Assembly: GCA_036346355.1 (NCBI GenBank)
Contig: CM070569.1
Location: 41,022,276-41,086,275, forward strand
Origin: Rhipidocladum racemiflorum
Lineage: Eukaryota > Streptophyta > Magnoliopsida > Poales > Poaceae
Length of the DNA stretch: 64,000 bases
Reading direction: 5' to 3'
This document shows positions 21,620-31,048 of the stretch, in pieces (within the stretch, counting starts at the first letter, position 1; each line of letters begins with the position of its first letter). Below the pieces are notes generated by a model. That model made no database searches and was not told the origin of the DNA. It was given only the letters and a program-made list of their open reading frames with translations. The translations under genes and the position numbers were made by a program.

Positions 21620-22240
21620 TCACTCGTCGAGAAAACCCCCACTGCCTCCTCGTGGTGGGTGCGGCGGCATAGGCGCGAAGCGATCGCCATGCCCCACAAC
21701 GACAGTAGTCGAAGAAGAGGCATCATCCTCAGGCTCAGGCTCCGGCTGTGGTGCTGGCTGGTGCTCCTGCTCAGGAGCTGGTTCCTCCAGTGCAGGCGTC
21801 CAACTCAACAACGGCTCCGGCCCTGCCGTCTGAAGGCGGTCTCGACTCTGCGATCCTCTCCGCAGCATAGGCGACGTACTCACGAGCATTCTCCATGTGC
21901 TTTTTCCCTTCCTCAACCTGCTCGCGAGCCTTCATCAACTCCTGGACTGTGTCGTCGATAAGCTCCTCCTAGGCGACGACGAATCTGGCCAAGTGAGTGA
22001 CGGTAGCATCCTCATCTTCTATCGGCTTCCGCTGAGCTCTGCTGTCTCGGCGTGGGTGGTGACGGAATACTGTGCCCTCCAGCTCTCTAGAGTAAGTGCG
22101 AGCAATCTGCTGCATCGCTCAACGAGACACCTCCTGGATTCCCATCTCAAATGTTGACCTCCTAGCGGTGAAGTGAAAAGGATGACTGAACTTCGTCTTC
22201 TCTCGAGCATACACCGTGATCTTGGCGACGATGCACCGGG
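21620..22240 (-). pseudogene. extra ORF upstream of chromovirus gag (ORF0-like), broken
   Basis: Read on the minus strand from about 22240, a coherent frame runs through VYAREKTKFSHPFHF, FEMGIQEVSR and QIARTYSRELEGTVF, then a helical, charged stretch that looks coiled-coil (VQELMKAREQVEEGKKHMEN). After a frameshift at about 21845 it continues in another frame as a Pro/Glu-rich tail ending GGSGGFLDE at 21620. In-frame stops lie at about 22120 (TGA) and 21969 (TAG). Its position between the 5' end and gag matches the additional ORF known upstream of gag in rice RIRE3/RIRE8-like elements; its function is unknown. Its true start is lost at the junction with the neighbouring element. Confidence 0.6.
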
Positions 22241-23246
22241 GTGCGCGTGGCCTGGGACCGCTCAGGCTGCGGCGCTATCTTTGCCAGGCTCCGCTGTCCC
22301 CGGGCTAAAGGGCGGCTCGGGTGGCTCGAGGAGGCACCCGAGTGGTGGGAGCCAGAGCCCTGCGCGTGCTGGTCGGCAGCACGTTCCACCAGTCCCCAGA
22401 GGTTTTGGTACGTGACCTTGTCCTCCGGGTCCGCTGGTTCACGGAGGCCGCGGAGCAGCATTGCAGCTGAGGCGACGTTTTGGCTCGCATGGGGGAAGAA
22501 CGGAAGACCGTCCGACCCCTGGGCCAGTTGGTGGTGCACTTGGCATGGGCGTGAGCGCGCACTGCCGTGTGCAGGTGGGGACCCAGAATGACGCTGCTCC
22601 AGGTCGGCCTGGAGTTTGTCAAGTTCGGCCCTTGTGCCTCCAGCTCTTCACGCTGTCGCTGGAGCTCAGCGCGACGAGCCTGGAGGTGGTCAGTGCCTTT
22701 GCGTCGACGCTCCATTTCCCGTGCTTCGATGCGCGGGAGGAGAGTTCCAGGAGTTTCGGAGGTTGCAGATGGATCCGCAACGCCTGCCATGTTGCACTCA
22801 CGAGAGTGCGGCCTACGCGCGGCATGCTCCCTGTCGGCACTAGAGCCGTGGCTGGAAGAATCTTCCTGCAAATCGTGGATGGAGGCCGGCACATAGCCGG
22901 CCATTGCCACGAACCGTGAGCCCGTGGGTGCCGACGCGCGGCCGTCGGGGGAAGTGTGGCTCGCGACGGGCCCCGGCGTCGAGGTCCGCACGGGGGCCTC
23001 GAGCCGAAGGTTGCCGAGGACGTCGGCAACGGTATCCAGTCTCCTGGTGGATGCCTGGTCCCAGAACGTGGCGAGGACGAGCACGAGCTCTCCCGTCGAA
23101 GTGGTGATGAAGTCAAGGGCGTCGAAGTGGATCCATCCCTTCGATGCAAGCGCACCGCCACGGATGGAAGAGGCCATCGAGGAAGCGAGACAGGAATCTG
23201 AAGGTGATGGTGATGACGCGCGAAGCCCCCTACTTGGCGCGCCAAC
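22160..23246 (-). pseudogene. 5' gag region of a second Ty3/gypsy element (Tat-like), truncated
   Basis: Directly inside the LTR the minus strand reads GTTGGCGCGCCAAGTAGGGGG, the primer-binding-site region usual for a large group of grass gypsy elements. A start codon at about 23177 opens a frame beginning MASSIRGGALASKGW that stays open to about 22540 and includes an Arg/Glu-rich helix (RRAELQRQREELEAQ). The sense then passes to another frame (NVASAAMLLRGLREPADPEDK, about 22490-22430), which resembles the gag leader of Tat elements. The frame is lost at about 22240, where the chromovirus begins, so everything downstream is missing. Confidence 0.65.
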
Positions 23247-24074
23247 TGTCGGTGTTTTGAGTACTGGCAATACGATTTGTAAGTCTAGGGGGTCACGTGT
23301 TCCCTCCCCTCGATGGTTGACTCAGGGAGCCCAAGATGTATACTGGTTCGGGCTGAATGTCCCTAGTCCAGTTCGTGTGGGGTTTTGTATTGCTTTCGGT
23401 CGTGAGATTTACAAGTGTTTCATGCCTTGAGAGGAAGAAATGTTCAACGGTTGATCCTTCTAACTCTCTTTGCTTGAATCGATCGATCTCTCCGTCACGA
23501 GGGTCTTGCCTCCCTTTATATAGTCGGAGGGGGGAGACGACATGGGAGTCTTGGAAAATGAAAAGAAGAGGGGGTCCTTCACGCTCGGGGGTTGTGGCTT
23601 TCGATGAAATGACCGGTGCCTGCTCTCCGTGCGCCGGGTTGGTAGGCACAAAGGACCACATGGTTGTCTGTCTTGCGTTGGGAAGTGGCGTATCTTCCTT
23701 CTGTGCGTCTGTCAGCTACTGGCGTAGTGCTCTTGACTTCGGTGTTTCTCGGGAGGAGCGCGCCCTTCTGCTTGTACGGGTCAGATCGATGGGACTGGCG
23801 CCTTGACTTTGGCAACCTCCTTGCTCCCCCGGGACAACGACATCCCAGGGTGTAGATTTCCTTATGTCGGTCGGGAACGGCGGGAGCGCCCGACTCGCCC
23901 CTTGGTCGGAACGTGGTGGGACGCCCGACCAAGGGGGTCGGGTCGCCACCTGGTCGAACAGTCGAGGCCGTGCACCCAATGTGGCCCCGCGAGGCCTTCG
24001 TACGAAGCTGGGCCTGGGGCGACCCATTCGCCTTCCTGGGCCATTGGGGGTACCCGTGGTATAGGTACTTGTCA
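23247..24074 (-). repeat. 5' LTR of the truncated Tat-like gypsy element, 828 bp
   Basis: On the plus strand it starts TGTCGGTGTTTTGAG and ends GGTACTTGTCA. The inner edge is fixed by the adjoining GTTGGCGCGCCA motif. On the minus strand a TATA box (CTATATAAAGGGAGG, about 23513-23527) supports the minus orientation. It abuts CACTA sequence on the right. Several open frames on both strands inside it are shadows. Confidence 0.7.
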
Positions 24075-24159
24075 CATTGTCGATCAAGCCAATAGGTGTG
24101 CCTCGATCCCGTCATGAGGGGAGGCTCCAGGGTATTGGGACCATCAGAAGAAAATCAAT

Positions 24160-24808
24160 CATGCCTGATCCAGTTGTGTGCGCTAAAGCCCATTTCACGG
24201 TTTTGCAACACATGGCTGTTGTGGCCCTGTATATCGATGAGCACAAGAACTGGTTACAATAAGAGAATTCATTGGGGGCAAGAGTCCTGTATCATTAGAC
24301 TGCATAACCTTAATTCAACTGATAGTTCAAGGAGCAACAACCCATCACTGGAAGCTCGACCGGAGATACGCTGACATGATTGGCAAAAGGGCCAGCATTT
24401 ATGGTTGTAACATGGAAAGAATACGAATTAAATGGGTACATATTTGACATGAGAGATCAGGACATGAAGAGCCTAAACCAAAATAGCGGTGTTCGCATCG
24501 ATGCACTGAATAATGCTGGGTCAACGAGGAGCTCGTACTATGAGTTCATTGAGGAAATTTGGGTGCTCAACTACATACCATTCAATGTCCCCTTATTTCA
24601 GTGTCATTGGGTTCACCTACAGCATGTGAAGGTTGACAAGTACGGTGGCACTACTGTGGACCTCGAACGTGTCAGATACCAAGATAAACCATTTGTTCTC
24701 GCTAACCAAGTTGTTCAAGTCTTCTATGTAGCCTACCTGTCCAACAAGAAGCACCACGTGGTCCTCCCAGTCAGCCTCCAAGAATCTTTAATGCTCATGA
24801 CAGTTTGA
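24160..24808 (+). pseudogene. CACTA TNP2-type transposase fragment (DUF4216-like C-terminal part)
   Basis: A 142-codon frame (24380-24808) contains the conserved C-terminal region of CACTA TNP2 proteins: ELNGYIFDMRDQD, SLNQNSGVRIDA, EEIWVLNYIPFNVPLFQCHW, TVDLERVRYQDKPFVLANQVVQVFYV. Just upstream in a different frame is KAHFTVLQHMAVVALYIDEH (about 24183-24242), which belongs to the same protein. The transposase core expected before this is absent, and the reading changes frame between the pieces, so this is a truncated remnant. The stop codon is at 24806-24808. Confidence 0.82.
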
Positions 24809-25537
24809 TGTGTGCTCTTTAATGCTCATGAACTCTTAATTGGTTCTTTGTTACCTGTGGGAATTGCTCTGTGATGGTATTGAGTAAATTGATGATAATG
24901 ACAATTGTTTTTGTGAACTAGGGCTCGAACTAGTAGACTTTATACTGTTTTTGCTTAATCTAATAAGTATTAAATATCCGCCATTGCTTACTATCAATGT
25001 TACTTTATTGTCTTTATATTTCTCTGTTCAGTTGATTACATGGTAAAATTGCTAGCTAACAATTCTGAACTTCATTTGTTGATTCGCTTAGCAAATATTC
25101 AATATGTCAATTTGAATATTTGTTGAACTGAATATAATCTGTTAACAGTGAGCTTGATTATCAATTCTTTAACGTGCATGTTAAGGTGGTAAGGGTTCGA
25201 GGCCTTATTCACTTAATTAATTGTTTAGACCATTTGTGATTGAGGTTGAAGATTTAAAATCTTCAATCGAGCCCTATTTTATAGAGCAATATAAAATAAA
25301 TTCTTCATCAATTTGTTGTATTACATATGGTTCACTGTATGAATGATTCTCTTAACTTACCTTCTATTAACCTTGTATGTACAAAATAACTATTAACTTA
25401 CCTTCTCTTAAATATACTTCTATCAATTATACATTCTTTTGACTTACTTTCTCATAAATTTACTTCCTTTCCTCATCTATGACTCTCTATGAGTTGTTAA
25501 TTTATGAACTTGCCTCTTTTATGATCTTCATTACAAG
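24809..25537. other. spacer between the two CACTA gene bodies
   Basis: AT-rich, with runs of ACTTACCTTCT-like words at 25350-25460. No gene seen. It probably includes the promoter region of the downstream CACTA gene. Confidence 0.5.
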
Positions 25538-27631
25538 ATGGCGTCCCCTCACTCCTCATTGTCGATTGGATCTGATGAGACGCCCAATGTAGGAAAACAG
25601 AGACGCGCTCCAAGAGGGCTTAGTAGAAGGGCCCAAAGCCGATATACCATCATGGCGGTTGATCCGTAGGATGGGGCCCCTACCGCACCTCCTAAGGCTG
25701 CGGCAACATTCTGAACATTGTACGGGATCCTTAAGCGTGAAAGGGTCCCCATCACGTATCCATCATGGAAGACGCTGATAGATGAGGAGCGCGACACCCT
25801 GCTGATAGAAATTTTCAGGCCGTTCGAGCTCTCACAAGACGCCATGCATGCACTGTGACGGTATGTGTTGCTAGTGGCAGGAAAGGCGTGGAAGAACTTT
25901 AAAGGCATCTTCGTCACTAATTATGTGAATAAGGAAATGACACTGTTCCAAAAGTACGGGTTCATTATTGAAGCTGTGTGGGAACGATTTGTTGAGATGA
26001 AGAAGACGGAATAGTTCGTGCGTCAAAGTGCGACGCACAAGGCCGTCCAATCAAAAAACACCCACCCACACAGACTCGGCTCCACTGGATACGTGGTTAA
26101 GATCGCGCAATAGACAAGAGAGGACGACAAGGCAATCCAGAAGGAGGTTGCATCGCCGTTTGCCTCGATCTTCGAGCGCGTGTTCTTTGCCAACCCCGCT
26201 GATGAGGAAGTGTCCCAGCGCCTAATATCGTTGAGCACAGAATCTTTCCAGGGCTCTTTCGCTCCAGACAGAGAGAAAGATATACTCTCCACAGCCTTGG
26301 GAAACAAGGAGTACCCGGGTCGCACCCGAGGCATAGGTGTTTTCGTTCCCTTGGAAATGGGATTCCCACAAGACTCTGATACGTACCGGAGTAAGAAGAG
26401 AAGCAAAGTTGAGCGTGAGGAACGGCTAGTAGCCCTGATTAAGGAAAGGTTGAAAGTGCAGTCTGATATTCAGCTAAGATGCTTTGAGGAAAACATGGAG
26501 CAAAAGGCTGATCTTGAGAGTTTGGCACGGAACATGCAAGCGCAAGAAGCACATGTGTAGTTCAGCCCAACTAACCGTCGGAGCAGCTGTGCGTCTGCCC
26601 CTGAGATAGACGTGGATGATGCCAGATTTCCTCCCGATGACACCCGGATAATATATAAAGGTCTGCAATGTTCCTTAGATAGACTTGTTTGACGTGTTAG
26701 CTAATTAATTGTGTACCATTATGTAGGTGGCCACGCCGTGCAATCTCAATCTCCAAGTGAGGCTTGCCAACGGCTCTGTTCCCTTGCAGGCTGCTTGGGG
26801 GCACGCGTATCCATTCAGTGTAGGGGTGCTTATGCATGGTCGTACTTTAAATCCGGGCTACACGAAGGTCCATGTCGACGGTGTACATGAAATTTGCAAG
26901 GCCATCATGCTGGAGATGCTTCCAAACGATGAGTTCATCACACTAGAGGATACCGTCGGCACATTCATCCAGTGGCCCAAGGACATCTCCTTCAATGTCC
27001 GCCCTACAGCACCAAAGCTACAAGCACTACCAGAGCCACTTGATGCGTCGGATCAACTACGAGCACTATCGAAGCCACGTGATGTGTTGGATCAGCTACA
27101 AGCACTACCAAAGCCATGTGATGCGCCAGATCAGCTAAAAGCACTACCAGAGCCATGTGCTACATAAAAGGAACCCACCAAATCGGCTACCGCGTCCCAT
27201 CAGGCACAGCCCAAGTCGTCTCCCATGAAGACAACATTTGGCAGACGACGACGCGGCGACCAGGGTAAATCGAAAGGGATGGCCAGGTCAGCCCATGACT
27301 TTTCATTTGCCCCATTGGCACGGCAATTCCAGCTGGGACAGTCATTCGTACTGAAAGAGCGCCTGGAGACGCTTACATTAGCCAGCGTTAGATTGCAAGA
27401 TTGGTGCATGGAACAAGCCAACAAGCTGACAGCTCAACAAGCATCGAGTATCTCGGTCAGCTTCAAGGAGGAGCATTTATTACACTAGTTTTTGGATGGC
27501 TTCTTCGTGGTCAGCTTCAATGACTTGTTCAATCTGTATAACCTCAACGCATTCGACGCTTCACTCATGAGATGCTGAATATTGTAAGTGTGTGCAATCA
27601 CGGTGTAGATTCGTGTCGTACCTATAAATAG

Positions 27632-27664
<33 letters not shown>

Positions 27665-28524
27665 GATCCTTGATTTTGTATATATATGTAGATACATGAT
27701 CTTGGAGGCAAAAGCAAGGGAAGAACCGATGGGTTTCCTCGATCCACGCATGGTGTCAAAGCAAACCATGGATGAAAATTTACAAGTTGTCCATGAGTAC
27801 GTGGAAAAAGTATTGATGGCTCAATGGGACAAAAAATTCATACTTTTACCCCACAACCTGCGGTAAGTGCTTCATTCAGTTGCTATACTTGTTGATTTGT
27901 ACTATATAACGCAGCTTGAAGTTAGGTTGAATGACTATGGCGACACACCTGTGTAGGTTTCACTGGGTTCTACTCGTAATTATACCAAGACATAACCGGA
28001 TAATTTACCTTGATTCCAAAAAGGGCGACACCCACGACTTGGTGCCTATCAAAAATTTACTCGACGAGTCATTCTCTATCTACAAAGCTCGTGGAGGGCC
28101 ACACAAGAAGGACCCAGCGAAGCTAAAGCATACTTATAACTTTTTGGTATCCTCTAGAACGCAATAATCCTTTACACACACCATAATGAAACCTTCAAAC
28201 TAATTAACCTATTTATATTTTGGAAGTGCCATTAGCAGCCACAGGGTACTAACCTATGTGGATTATACGTTTGCCACAACATGCAAGTCCTCGTTGGTTC
28301 AAAGAAGACCAATGATCTAGAGGTTTGTCAATCTTGAAATAATTGTTTTCACTTATTAATTTATATACACGCAATGATTTTACTCTTCCCATCGCCAGAC
28401 TTGGCAATGCGCTGAATCTATGTTGGAACAGGCTGACCTGTTGGGTATTCGAGGACAATTCTGTGCCTTCTTGAATCGTGAGGTCATTAATCCAAAAGGC
28501 GAATACCACCTAAGCCTCGCCTGA
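25538..28524 (+). pseudogene. CACTA Transposase_24 / Ulp1-type C48 peptidase gene, about seven exons
   Basis: The ATG at 25538 starts a Ser-rich leader. A Transposase_24-like domain follows (about 26040-26400: PHRLGSTGYVVKIAQ, then TRGIGVFVPLEMG). The next exon from 26727 has NLNLQVRLANGSVP and a short degenerate repeat (ALPEPLDASDQL, three to four copies, 27028-27160). The peptidase is split over exons ending at about 27583, then 27692-27862, 27957-28146, 28236-28322 and 28399-28524, with GT/AG borders. The likely catalytic residues are readable: His in FHWVLLVI (27957), Asp in IYLDSKKG (about 28010), Cys in GTNLCGLYV (about 28260). Premature stops at about 25666, 26012, 26558, 27165 and 27487 and others in the first exon mark it as a pseudogene. 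Exon limits are my inference. Confidence 0.8.
27632..27662. repeat. (CA)n(TA)n microsatellite
   Basis: About ten CA units run into about six AT units, within an intron of the CACTA gene. Confidence 0.95.
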
Positions 28525-28849
28525 TGAGTTGTGAATTTGTTAGATACCATTTGGATTAATTTGTGAACCTTGTGCTGTGAATTTGTCAATTATAGTTTTG
28601 AATTCAATTGGCTCTTATATATGTGAGTTGATTTCTGAAATAGATGCGATGTACATTGTAATGTGCGATCAGAGTTGATTTCTAAAATGGATGCACTGTA
28701 TGTTGTAATATGTGATCCGATCAAGTTCATTTCTGAAATGTGTGTCATAATAATATACTGGTGATGCTCTGTACTGTCTTTTGTTTCAGATGGCATGGCA
28801 GGCATTTGCTGAGGCTAGCCAATTAATCGAAATTACTAAAAAAATGTAA

Positions 28850-29063
28850 AATCAACATCCCATACGGTTCTAATTTAGAGCCGTTTGTGATGAGCCCTTC
28901 ATCACAAACGGTTTTAGTTTGGAGCCATCTACTAATCCTAGACGGTCTGGGATGACTTTTTTTCACAGAAGGATGGAAAACCGTCAGCTTGATATAGACA
29001 ATTCACAAAATTGTCTGTGATGTGGTTTATGAACCGTCTGTGATGAAGGTTTGTATAGTAGTG
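28850..29063. repeat. CACTA right terminus with subterminal repeats
   Basis: Short words related to CATCACAAACGG and CCGTCTGTGATGA occur at least five times in both orientations. The outermost bases are the CACTACTATACAAACC terminus on the minus strand. Such subterminal arrays are the usual TNPA binding region of CACTA elements. Confidence 0.8.
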
Positions 29064-30930
29064 GTGGATAAAACCTGTTTATTAGGGGTTTTGTGTTAGA
29101 CAATGTATAAGTGAGTGATCTCAACCTTGATGAGGTTTCTTGAGGGCCTAAGAAAGGCATCCAAGGGTGGAGATTGTTCCTAATGGTTGAGTTAATCTTA
29201 GTCCTTGGAGGGGTTACTTAGAATTGAAGCAACTCATCCAAGGGCGTATGATGATTCATAATGGCTATAAATAGAGGGGGAGAGAGTTGTCTCTTCCTTG
29301 AAAGTTTTTGTGCCCCTTTGAGCTTTTGCCCACCTTGTTGTGAGGCTTTGTAAACCTTCATCCAAAGAAATAAAAATTTATTTCTTTATTTCTAAATTTA
29401 AATTCCATATTTATATTATGTCTTAAATTTAGCAATTTAAATTTAGCACTTACATTTCGTAATTTAAATTTAGTAATTACATTCCACAATTTAAATTCTT
29501 GCAAGTTGGATTTGCCTCCCCTCCTTCTACTTGTTTGTGCTTCTTGTGTTGATGATGCATGATTGATGGATGAATCTTTTTTATATCATATCCTCATCAT
29601 CTAGGCAATCTTTGTCTTGGACTTTGCAAGAACTCGATCTTTTTGCTTGGAATGAAGTATTTCTTGTAGATCGTGTTGATGTGGTTTTTCTCTTGTGTTC
29701 TAGCTTGCTGTGACAAGTGAAAAGTTCTTCAAGATCATCTTAATCATCTAAATTCTACGAGCAAGTCAAATATCACAATTTTTGGTTTTTGCTTCCTCTT
29801 GGTGCACTTCTCCTTTGATTCGGAAAATATCAGAATTTTGACATCAATCTTTGCGGTTGATGGTTAGAATAGGTTCCTGATATCCATAAGGAGGTGTGTG
29901 TACCTAGTTCCAAGAGCAAGTTTTATCTCGATTGGTTCTTTTTGATTTTTGGTAGGCTCTTCTTGTCTAGTAGAGTGAAAAAAATTTATTTGATCGTCGT
30001 TCTGATTCTTTAATGAAAAATTAAGACTAATTAGGTACATTTAACCATATTACTATCTTTCGCACTTTTTACTTCTAATTAATTCCGGGTATCATCATAT
30101 GCGCGCGTTCATTTCCCAATGTTTATTCATCTAACGGTACTTATTGTAAGAAGATAATATTATGGCCTGTATCCAAGAAAATAAGCTACAGAAATTGCAC
30201 ATCAATTTAGTTCTAGGCAACGTGTGCGTGTGTATATATATTTATTGCAACGAAGTTCCATAATAATTTTGGACGCTGACCAGCCATACGAAATAAGTAC
30301 GAGTATTTTGTTTGAAATCGCTGTCAGGTTGAAGGTAAATTTATTTTAAATTAAAGCAGGAAGAATTACTGAAACAGTAATTAAACTTGCTCTTCTCCAT
30401 GACCATTTAATAGTCCTAAAAAGAATCAGATCAGCCTACATTGAGATGGGCGATAACCTGCCTATATATACACGTACACATCAATTCAACATCACAAATA
30501 TAAATAGAATAACGGATCGAGTCATTATTCTAGATCGATAGACATCACTCAAAGGAAAGAAGATAAGAGATGACAATCACAACAAAAATAAGCATGCATG
30601 TTTATAAAATATCTGGGAAATGACATTTTTGTTACAATTAACAGTTATAAAAAGATGACAATATTATTTGCTAAAATGGGGAAAAAAACATAGCTTTCTA
30701 AAAAAAGGAGGGAGGAAAAATAAGCAGATCAGAGACCCTGAAATACTCTCTCTGAGATTCACACTAGTTTCACTCCTCTAATTAAAGTTAGACCAAATGG
30801 CTAAAATGCAACAAATGATTACCTACATAATGACTTATATACATGAGAATGAGGGAAAAATTGAAATGCACTAGCCCGATTCAAGTATGTATATGCATGT
30901 ACTGATAGATAAGCCTGACTGTTGTTTCAG
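29064..30930. other. non-coding stretch between CACTA element and YUCCA gene; possible LTR at 29.1-29.9 kb
   Basis: A plus-strand TATA-like box (CTATAAATAGAGGGGG, 29264-29279) is followed by a leader-like stretch ending in an AAATAAAAATTTATTTC poly(A)-signal-like region (29366). After that come four tandem copies of an AATTTAAATTTAG(T/C)A word (29395-29490). This looks like LTR architecture, but the ends were not found and no coding region follows. The rest, 30.0-30.9 kb, is AT-rich intergenic DNA and probably the distal 3' flank of the YUCCA gene. Confidence 0.35.
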
Positions 30931-31048
30931 GCATATCTACCAGTTATAACGAAATGGAAACCAGACTAGTACGTGTGTGCACACAAAATACTCTGATGAT
31001 CCGGGGGGTTGGCGGGCTCTTTGATTGGCTATAGTTTCATGTCTCATG

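Larger units (their letters stand above)
16818..22240 (-). mobile_element. internal region of a Tekay/Del-like chromovirus, 5' end missing
   Basis: On the minus strand the order is upstream extra ORF (22240-21620), gag (21331-20120), protease, reverse transcriptase, RNase H, integrase and chromodomain (to 16856), polypurine tract, and 3' LTR (to the left). This order, the GPY/F-like integrase tail and the chromodomain place it among plant chromoviruses of the Tekay/Del lineage. An extra ORF upstream of gag is known from rice RIRE3/RIRE8-type elements. The primer binding site and 5' LTR are not present; at about 22240 the sequence passes into a different gypsy element. The element is dead as it stands. 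Confidence 0.85.
24075..29063 (+). mobile_element. CACTA (En/Spm) DNA transposon, left end missing
   Basis: The right terminus is clear: the minus strand reads CACTACTATACAAACC from 29063 inward. Subterminal repeats follow at 28860-29050 (copies of CATCACAAACGGTT and ACCGTCTGTGATG in both orientations). Two gene bodies lie inside on the plus strand: a TNP2-type fragment (24160-24808) and a Transposase_24/Ulp1 gene (25538-28524). The left terminus is not found; a gypsy LTR ends at 24074, so the left part was probably lost or displaced. Confidence 0.8.

Noticed and set aside
23281..24117. Frames up to 178 codons on both strands
   Set aside because: Inside the LTR of a gypsy element; shadows of GC-rich DNA.
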